Positions 55,876 to 64,000 of a DNA stretch of 64,000 bases are shown here, piece by piece (within the stretch, counting starts at the first letter, position 1; each line of letters begins with the position of its first letter). The position numbers and the translations under genes were made by a program. Below the pieces are notes generated by a model that saw only the letters and a list, made by a program, of their open reading frames with translations, searched no databases and was not told where the DNA came from. The stretch covers positions 4,195,501 to 4,259,500 of the forward strand of contig OV050031.1 in the NCBI GenBank assembly GCA_920105625.2, written 5' to 3'. The stretch is from Clusia tigrina (Eukaryota > Arthropoda > Insecta > Diptera > Clusiidae).

Positions 55876-57750
55876 AAGGATACTTTAAGCAGTAAGAAAA
55901 ATTAGATGCCGAAGTAAGAATGGTTGGTTATGCGCAAAGCAATTGGCGGCTCATAACTGTGGAAAAATACAGCCAGCTATGACAGGTTGTGGAAATCCTA
56001 CTCCCATTCAATGACTCTTACATTAAGAATACAGCAAAAACAAAACTATTGAAGTTTTTAAAAACTTATCTCTTTCACTAAAATCATTTCCAAAAAACAG
56101 TTGCCGACCAGAATTGTAATTGTCCACACATACTCACAATATGAACAGACCCAACTACGATTGTCCCACTTACGGCATTTCCATCTGTGTTACATAATTC
56201 AGTGGCTTCCAATACTGATATGGCTTGGCTTCCACTACACCTATCATGCTGTGAAGTCATTTAAGATTAATGGGCTTTGAGTGTACACTCCGCCGGATAC
56301 ACCCATACACACACACATACACACATCTACACACATTCCCAAACTACTAAGTATATCAGTCAAAATTGTAACAGTAAGGCTTCACTCATTCATACGATGG
56401 CTCACTATACGTGAAGCTATTGCCGTCTATCAGGGACTGCGTCATGCCAGGCTGCGTGTATTTGTGTGTGAACTAATCAGGCCCGTAATGCAATTCATGT
56501 GTTAAGCTTTTCCCCTTTTCAGTGATATTAATACCACTTTTTGGTCGCAGTGTGCAAGGACTTACACAATACCTACTCTTATTTGTGTTTACATGGCCTT
56601 TCGATTATGACAGGAGTCTGTGCCACTTTTGGTAATGTGGTTAAAAAGGCTTCAATGAATTTCTCCGCCTTTTGTCCTTCATTCAAATTGAAGATGAAAT
56701 GGAATGGCATTCACTTGAAAATTGTTACTATTCACAAATAACAAGCTAAGGACACTCTCACATTCTCCTTTCGGTTAGTGACGCAGACGATAATCATACA
56801 GTTTCGCTTGATAATCATACAGCTGCGCTACTAAGATGACCCCAATTATTTCATAACGTGACTCCTTCTATGAAAACTATGTTCTAGTACCGCTCCGTCC
56901 CTTACTAAGCCTACTTTTCGTTGTTAAAAATAACAACATAACATCCCGAACGTGGAGGTTATAAATACGCATGCTTGTGTGCACCTGTAGAAAATTACCG
57001 CAGCACACACAGCTCACTGCCAAGAAGCAACCCTTCTCAGTCTCCCGTGTGTGAGTATCCTTTGTGTGCGACTCGCTCGAGTACACCAGAGTGGGTAACA
57101 TTGTCTTGCATTGCTTTCGGTAAGGAAGGAAGCGAACACTCACTCTCTCTCTCTCGCGTTGGTACTGCGTTTCTCTCCCCTCTCTGTTATTATTGACCTA
57201 TGCTAACACAAAAAGAGTTTAACATTCACTCTGAACTAAAATCCAAGGAGCACCTGCAGGATTTAAGTACCGTTCTCCTCCTTGTGCGTCCCCTCAGCGA
57301 GCAAGTGTGTTTTTTTGCAATTGGTACTTAATTTGTTTCATTCTAGTTGGGAGTGCTTCAACATGTCTTCACGGTCAATTTCTTTCACTTTCCGTAAGCA
57401 TTTCTCTTTATGTGTGTTTGTGTGTTTGTGTGTTTTGCCTACTTTCGTGTTGCTTCCATTTCCCACCCTTATTCGCATGGTGGAACGAGTTGTAGCAGCA
57501 GAGCCTCACACCGCAGTTTGTTGTCAGAGGGCAATGACTTGGCTTACTTTTTGAGTTCGAGGTACACAGCTCGATTGGGGTTTTTATTGTTGTCTGGAGT
57601 AGGCCGCTAACAATAACACAATTACAAGTACAACTTATTTCTTGTAAGGGCGAATAAATATAAAATAAATTACCGTTCTTTATTATTTTGATTACATTTC
57701 CCTTCATTTGTTGACCTTTTCTTCATACACCCAAATACTAACTTATTCTC
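55876..57750. other. Non-coding stretch
   Basis: ACACATACACACATCTACAC at 56311 and TGTGTTTGTGTGTTTGTGTG at 57411 are short microsatellites. Frames to 99 codons near 57282-57707 on both strands lack motifs. Confidence 0.4.
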
Positions 57751-57751
57751 T

Positions 57752-57795
57752 GAGAAGGAGAATGAGGAGGAGAATGAGAAGGAGAATGAGAAGAC
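57752..57795. repeat. 12-bp repeat GAGAATGAGAAG
   Basis: About 3.5 copies of GAGAAGGAGAAT / GAGGAGGAGAAT. Confidence 0.9.
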
Positions 57796-58954
57796 ACCCA
57801 CACAGAGATATACGAGCACCACACTCCAAGGGATTACATGAACAGCATCCTACATTCAAACATATAGAAGGCAAATACATTCATTATCCTTTTATACAAT
57901 TGAGAGCCACCTGAAGTTCATGTTGAACAAGTATTTGCACATAAATTTCCTATGCAGCAATTATGCGAGTACCAAATTTATGCATTATTGGTGCCCAAAG
58001 TAAGCAGAACTTGTTCATAGGAGCCAAAAATACCCGGAAGGTTCATTAATGCATCCACTGCATAGCTTTGTTGTCTTCTGTATGCAGCAACAGCTTCGGT
58101 CGTGTGCTGTAATCCTACTTGACCCCCTGAAAGTAGGCTTACTTTTTGTGTTATGGCATATTCCATTTGTTAGCCCAACTATGCATCCACATCCCATAAA
58201 ATGTTCGCCTACTTTTAGGGTATTCAATTATAGTTCCATTAGCAACAGAAACGGACGTGTCAATTCAACGAAAGGGGCGGGGGGTATTTGAATAACAACT
58301 CAGACACCATAAACGCAGGGGTGTGAATCACAGTCAATTGTGTGTGCTACGAGCCCTTGGTCACACCACCCCTTCAGTATTCAACGACCTAAGCATGCAT
58401 TGGAAACTCTTGCTCTGTCTTCACTTTCACTGCAACGAAGTAGAGTGTCAGAATGCCACCTACGAGTAGAATGTTGCTTCCCGAGAAACCCCACACTTGA
58501 TAAAGTGCTGTGTAAGTACGGGTTGACGTGTTCAGTCAACTTTCAATGTTCAGTTTTACCATGAAAGTGAGTGTACTTGGGTTTAAGGATTATATTAGGA
58601 TAGGATGATCGTTTGATATAAAAAGTAGAGAGTGCTTAGCAGCTGGCAAAGTAACTGGCTCTATGAGTGCAGTCACTTAAATTGCAATTCAACAGAGGTA
58701 TGAGGTACAGAGCTATGCAAAGGTAAAATCACACATTTCTATTGTATTTTGATATGGTGGAGGTTCACAGACTTTTCTGATTATGGAGCAGTGATATATA
58801 AGTACATACATGAGCATTTGAAAGTCTTTTATTCTATATATAAGTATATATTAAAGCATTTGTAGGTCCAAAGTTACGTTGGGATCGCTTGGCAGATGGG
58901 TGGATAGATCTACCTAAGGCATTATATGTGGCTACTCATATATGTCTATAATAT
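57796..58954. other. Non-coding stretch
   Basis: TATATAAGTA motif repeats near 58795-58850. Nothing else. Confidence 0.4.
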
Positions 58955-59842
58955 TGTTACGAAATCGACACGCCATCTGATTGATTGATGGTTTTAGGGT
59001 GACCGTCGATTTCAACCCCTAAAAATGCACACGCGAAAAGGCATGCGAGGCTGCGCTTGGAGGCTGGTTGAGGTTCTCGTGTGCAAGAGGTATATAGGCG
59101 ACTGCACACGTGGCATCGAGATCTGTGAAAGTGACCAAGTGAACATCTTAGTAGCAGCAGCAGTGAAACAGTGAGCATAGCCGAAAGTGAACATCGTAGT
59201 AGCAGATCAGTGAATCAGTGACAGTGGCAAAAGGATCATAGCCGAATCCTGAGAGGGGCAGCAAACAGCGTGAGCGTCATGTTAGCAACGAGAGTTAACA
59301 AGTGATCGTCGCGGAGCGGACATCGTGTTAGCAACGGGAAGTTGAACAGTGATCGTCGCAGAGCTGGAATCGTGTTAGCAACGGGCAGTTGCACAGTGAT
59401 CGTCGCAGAGCGGACATCGTTGGCAGCAACGGGCAGTTGAACAGTGATCGTCGCAGAGCGGACATCGTGTTTGCAACGGGCAGTTGAACAGTGATCGTCG
59501 CAGAGCGGCCATCGTTGGCAGCAACGGGCAGTTGAGCAGTGATTGTCGCAGAGCGGACATCGTTTTAACAAAGGCAGTTGAGCAGTGATTGCCGCAGAGC
59601 GGACATCGTGTTAGCAACGGGCAGTTGAACAGTGATCGTCGCAGAGCGGACATCGTGTTAGCAACGGGCAGTTGGAGCAGATGTAAGTAAAACATTGTGG
59701 CGTAACAACTGTCTAACTGAAGCACACTAAAAGCGAAGACGAAGTGTGAGAGGCGAGGAAACTTTTAAAGCCAATATAGAGTTGGACGAATACTAATAAA
59801 ACCAACTGTTCTAACTGAAGAGGGAATTGTTTGCTTATTACA
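58955..59842 (+). mobile_element. Probable solo LTR with internal minisatellite
   Basis: Starts TGTTACGAAATCGACACGCC and ends near TTGTTTGCTTATTACA (5' TG ... CA 3'), about 888 bp. It has a TATA box (TATATAGG at 59091), a downstream region shared with the partial copy at 21125, and a polyadenylation signal AATAAA at 59795. No gag, pol or second LTR flanks it, so a solo LTR is likely. I could not confirm a target duplication (4 bp before: ATAT; after: CAAT), so the right boundary is approximate. A gypsy-like origin is plausible but not shown. Confidence 0.7.
59262..59680. repeat. 48-bp minisatellite inside the LTR, about 8.5 copies
   Basis: Units of GTTAGCAACGGGCAGTTGAA, CAGTGATCGTCGCAGAGCGG, ACATCGT with anchor GTGATCGTCG at about 59302, 59350, 59397, 59443, 59491, 59539, 59586 and 59632. 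48 bp is 16 codons, so minus frames with CDDHCSTAR-type text are open. Looser AGTGA...AGCAGCAG precursors precede it at 59140-59225. Confidence 0.95.
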
Positions 59843-61902
59843 CAATCCAGCGATACGAATCCAAGTATTGAGCTTGGTAAAAATTATCTTGAGAAGGCAA
59901 TTACGTAAAAATATTTTATCATCTCATTGAAGTCTTTCGAAGAGAAGAAACTCTGGTTAAACTTTGATATAAACCATCAAGAGTAATACACGCCTTCCTT
60001 CCTCTATACCGTGGATACTCACGGTATCTAAAAGTTCTCTAAAAGTTAACTGACAAACCCAACTAATTACGTTTTAAATATCCCTCAAATACAATCCAAA
60101 ATTATTTTCTGAATTTCTTGAATTGCGTCAATCTTGTTGTGACGTACACGCTTTCTGGTCACATTCATATCGCTGCTGCTTGTCTTACATAATTTTATCT
60201 CTCACCGAATTGGGAATGGCGAATATCTACGCCAAATTGACGGCATACGTAATACCTCGGAACAAACAAACCGCTCACAGATGTGCGCGTAACAACATGG
60301 CACAATTCCTATTTGAAATGTTCTTTTATGTTGGAAACGTGTCATGTTTGGCAGGCACACCATGAACTTGGAAGCGACTGAAACCTAAAAAAACTGAACT
60401 AGTACGGAAAAAATGCTACAAAATAATCCTTTATTAAACTGTGTGGAGAGGCACGCGCCCACATTAGTTGCAACATCAGTTTGAAAACAGGCAGTTTGCT
60501 TTTTATGTTAACCACAACGTCTGCAAATGTAAGGACATTAATAAAACCAAAATAAATACGAATACACTAGAGCAATTTTCGGCCAGCGGACCATAAAAGT
60601 GCTTGTGGCCATTTGAAGGAATGCTGACAGAAAATCAAACCAAACAAACAGAAGAAACTGAACGAACGAATGAGCGTCCACTCAACCACCCAACAAGGAA
60701 AACAGCGGGCGGATTACTTGACTGTAAGACATGCAGGCGACTTATTTACACTCTGTAGAACTGACGTCCTGCTGCCCCGCCAGCAGATGTCAGCGTCAAC
60801 CGGTCAATGCGAGTAGTTCGCTTGAGAATATGTTTAGTCACATGTACACACACACACACACCCACACATTTCCCCACACCACTCCAAATATACCCAACAA
60901 TTGAATGTGCTCACATCTGAGTGTGAAGAATGGGGTCAACTGGCAATTCCTCAGCAGTGACTGACCTACAAAAATTTTCGATAATGAGATAGAATGTCGT
61001 CGGCAAAACACTTAAACCCCACAACGCAGTCACACTGCTCCATGGCCGAGCTGTAGGGGCCCATGTGAGCCGGCTTAATTGGCGCTTCAGGTTTGTACGG
61101 CGTGTAATTGTTTTCTGATTGTGTGCGGGTGACTGATGACACCTCCACACAGTCTGTGACCTTTGACATTATGACGTTTTATTAATCGCCACTCGCAGCT
61201 GTGTATTTGTCCGTGCCGTTAATTGAAAGTTGTTGTTTGCACAGGAATGGCGTAGGTAAACACGCCTTGGAGCAGTATTTACCTATGCAGGAGATGCTTA
61301 CCTAAAGACAGCTGTAGTCCTGCTCAGTGGAGCAAGTTCTCATGAAACTTGTTTGAAAATTGACAGATGGGACTTCAAGTGGGCGACAGTATTTTCATTA
61401 AATTTATTTTCAAATGGAAAGGAGGGCCTTGAAGTGGGCGACAGGAACACTTTTCAATTTAAATGAAACTTTTCACAAAGTCAACGTGTATTTAAACAGT
61501 TCATAATTACCTGGCACCGTAATTAATTTCACACTTCTACAGAAAAACGCTTCAAGGATATCGTTTAGTAATATTTATACTCGGATTGTGGGGAGGTAGA
61601 AATTTCCAAATTCATCACGCAATATGAATTTAGCTTGCATAGGAATTATGTTACGTTAGCCACCCGGCAAATTGCTATTTAAACCCTACATTTAGTCCTT
61701 AGTAAAGTTAGTCTCCATGGTGGTGGAGATAGAGAGAATCACAAACTAGCGAAACATGTTATAAGAAAATGAAATAAACAACGCTGTTATATCAGAGTTT
61801 CTGTACTTCGTTTACAGTGAAGTCGGCATTTATACTCAAGCGAGATAACTAGAAAAGGAATACAGTGACGACAGCCGTCTAAGCAGTACCACGATGGTAG
61901 TA

Positions 61903-61903
<1 letters not shown>
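59843..61903. other. Non-coding stretch
   Basis: A CA run at 60846-60861. A small duplication near 61380-61443 (GACTTCAAGTGGGCGACAG / GCCTTGAAGTGGGCGACAG). No gene recognised. Confidence 0.45.

Positions 61904-61944
<41 letters not shown>
61904..61944. repeat. (TA)n microsatellite
   Basis: About 20 uninterrupted TA units. Confidence 0.98.
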
Positions 61945-61951
<7 letters not shown>

Positions 61952-62270
61952 TGAAGTATCTCACAGGATAGTAATGCCTTAATGCCTGCTTGACTGTCAA
62001 ATAAAAGGATAATTCCCTAACATGTGTAAACAATCACTCGTAGTGAAAGAATGCAACTCCAATAGCAACATGATGGCCCTGTGGCATTGGAATGCTAGAA
62101 GCACATACGCCCTCACCAAAGGTACCTTCAGTGTTGGATTCCTTCGCTTAATTATTTACTGTGTATTTCCTGTGTGACACATTAAGTAGAGCTGCTATTC
62201 GAAACTTTCCATGCTCATGCAATTGTGACAAACAACTCGTTTGGATCGTTTTATATATTGTTAATCAGTT

Positions 62271-62394
62271 ATTCATCCAAGGTGATTAAATGTCCTTTCA
62301 ATTCATTCGAATTAGTCTTCTCAATTATGACCCAATATAATTGAGTAGACTTATTCCAATGAATTGAAAGGACTTTTAACCACCTTGGATGAAT
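62271..62394. repeat. 124-bp hairpin: 58-bp arms, 8-bp loop
   Basis: ATTCATCCAAGGTGATTAAA, TGTCCTTTCAATTCATT pairs with AATGAATTGAAAGGACTTTT, AACCACCTTGGATGAAT around the loop GACCCAAT. By eye about seven of 58 positions mismatch. It could be a small MITE, a recent inversion or a hairpin-RNA source. ATCAG occurs on both flanks (62263 and 62395), a possible 5-bp target duplication. Confidence 0.85.
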
Positions 62395-62899
62395 ATCAGA
62401 TCCCCATATTTATAACAAAATTTAAAGGTCAAACTAGTACATCGAGTCAGAGAAAAGCCGAGGGACATTCAGGCAAAGAACTGGCTTCAGTATTTTAGGA
62501 TGGAAGGAATAAATTGCAGCACAATTCCTGCAATCAGTAATACTGGCCTCTTAGACAATCAGCAATACTGCTTAAGATCCCGAAAACCGTTCATTCATTA
62601 TCTAAGAAAAAAAAGAGGTTTTGCTTTACCACAACAATGTTCAACGGAGCCAAATAATTTAACTGGAGGATGCTCCAATCATCCCACTTCCATTCACACT
62701 TGATTTAGTGCCATATTCCTTTCACTGAGTCTGGCAAATAGACATCTGACAAATAGACATTTTTACTTTGGAGAGCAAATTTGATTAAATGTACAGGCAA
62801 CAGGGTCCTTGAATGCATACTCTTACTGTGATGGTGCAGTAAGGCACCCTTTCTGATAAGGAATAGGAAAGATGCAGAGTCGACTAGGTCAACTGCTAC
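62395..62899. other. Non-coding stretch
   Basis: GGCAAATAGACATCTGACAA, ATAGACATTT is a small repeat at 62731. Nothing else. Confidence 0.4.
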
Positions 62900-62985
62900 A
62901 AGGTTGGGTTAGGTTAGGGTGGCAGTGAAAGGAAGTTCACTTAGGCGAAGAATTGGCTCGTTGTGATACCACAGAGATATGGATC
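62900..62985 (-). mobile_element. LINE 3' end (family C), antisense
   Basis: GGTTGGGTTAGGTTAGGGTG, then GTTCACTTAGGCGAAGAATT and GGCTCGTTGTGATACCACAG. On the minus strand this reads as the family C UTR ending in CCTAACCTAACCCAACC. Confidence 0.65.
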
Positions 62986-63031
62986 CCTTAAACTGAAAAA
63001 ACACCCCACAACTTCTTCTTACAAGACCACC

Positions 63032-63083
63032 CAACAGACGTGTTCTTTTACTTACGAAAGTAACTAAAAGAACACGTCAGTTG
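63032..63083. repeat. Short hairpin
   Basis: GACGTGTTCTTTTA and TAAAAGAACACGTC are perfect 14-bp arms (63037-63050, 63065-63078); flanking CAACA / GTTG lengthens the stem by a few pairs. Confidence 0.8.
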
Positions 63084-63685
63084 TTTGAAGATTGATGACC
63101 TTATCCTCAAGCCAAGGTTTCCTTGTCGAATTAGCGTTGTGGCCTTAAGATAAACACAATATGCTGTGATTATATCGATCATCATGCTCACATCCTGCCT
63201 CCTCATGCCAAGTATTATTATAATTATTACACCTTGCACCATAATAATTTTGTCTTCAAGGAGTTAAGTAAATGAGTACCAGCTACTGAGGGCTTCAACT
63301 CGAGAAGGGATTTAGAAAGAAGTATTTTTCAGTCCATGCTCGGGCAGTCCATGCCCAATAGAAAGTTCATGCTCTTCTCCACGGCTTCTTCAAAAAACAC
63401 CACAAAGTTTCCAGGTTGTAATTTTGAATCAATTTCCTTTATGGTCTCATTAATATACTCGTACATTAGAAACTTCTCTCGAAACAGACATTGATAAATT
63501 TCTACGGACTAAATTTCTCATTGATTGTCCAGGTTATTAAATTTATCAGCCATTTCAGTACCAGGTACACTAAAATGCCACTGGTTCCAACTAATATGCA
63601 ACTTGCCATCGCCTGATTGATGATTCATCGATTGATTGATTAGCTGCCTACATTCAAATCTATGTTTCAAAAACCTTCTCTAATT
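63084..63685. other. Non-coding stretch
   Basis: ATTGATGATTCATCGATTGATTGATT at 63616 is a small ATTG-rich patch. Nothing recognised. Confidence 0.4.
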
Positions 63686-63689
63686 ATCC

Positions 63690-63800
63690 TGTACCGAGAA
63701 AGTTCAAATACTTGAAATCTTCGTCCTTGACAATAACCAGAACTGGAGCCATGCAATGTTTTAAAGCGTTTGTGCGGAAATACTGTGGAAGATGACATCT
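63690..63800 (+). mobile_element. Possible LINE reverse-transcriptase C-terminal fragment
   Basis: GTTCAAATACTTGAAATCTT and on could encode VQILEIFVLDNNQNWSHAMF. LINE reverse transcriptases have VKYLGxxLDxxLNWxxH at the end of the domain. The match is short and frameshifted. Confidence 0.35.
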
Positions 63801-64000
63801 GGGTTGGTCTATTTGTCTCCTTCTTGATAATTCACTTAATATATTCCGGGAATAATAACATACCTAGGCATTAAAAGCATTGTTTCGATAGACGATAGTG
63901 AACCGTTCTGCATCCTCATCATTCTCATCATTTCAGATATCATTTGAATTGAGTCACACATCGCCAGAAATCTTCATTCTGAATATACTCTAAAGGAATT

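Noticed and set aside
59236..59725. Minus-strand Cys/Asp/His repeat frames as a zinc-binding protein
   Set aside because: They arise from the 48-bp array inside an LTR, which is oriented on the other strand by its TATA box and AATAAA.

Overview
This is 64 kb of gene-poor nuclear DNA from a dipteran insect. No protein-coding host gene can be supported. Longer open frames are either tandem repeats open in several frames or unrecognised reading frames of a length expected by chance. No tRNA, rRNA, CRISPR array, operon or bacterial signal was seen. Moderate AT richness, GT/CA microsatellites, several LINE 3' ends with GGTTAGG-like or CTAC-like tails, a mariner relic and many local minisatellites fit a higher fly. 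I suspect a tephritid fruit fly, but that species-level call is inference only. The window could be intergenic or lie inside a large intron.

Layout. The first 10 kb holds pyrimidine- and purine-rich arrays, a decayed RNase H-bearing LINE end (1440-2260), a repeat block containing a 118-bp-arm inverted repeat (4190-5035), and antisense LINE 3' modules (about 7.0 and 9.1 kb). From 10.5 to 15 kb, two decayed LINEs point at each other across an (ATGA)n tract, followed by dispersed duplicated modules and an 82-bp tandem array interrupted by a 115-bp insert whose twin lies 1 kb away. From 20 to 26.5 kb there is an antisense LINE end, a partial LTR, a 150-bp tandem array with an inserted element, and a 420-bp foldback. 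The 29.3-31.5 kb block is the densest: a 12-bp array, an RTE-like LINE C-terminus whose last part is tandemly multiplied, a GA tract and a dead mariner transposase. An exactly periodic 80-bp minisatellite fills 34.1-35.2 kb. From 38 to 56 kb there are more LINE 3' ends and tandem arrays of 36, 87, 78 and 96 bp. A probable solo LTR carrying its own 48-bp minisatellite is at 59-59.8 kb, and a compact 124-bp hairpin is at 62.3 kb.

The parts do not work together as a system. What unites them is repeated local tandem duplication acting on both unique DNA and transposon remnants. Every transposon coding relic seen is frameshifted, stop-containing or missing catalytic residues, so none is expected to be active. 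The most unusual items are the 80-bp array with a flipped terminal unit, the RTE C-terminus turned into a tandem array, the LTR with an internal minisatellite, and the foldback and hairpin structures.
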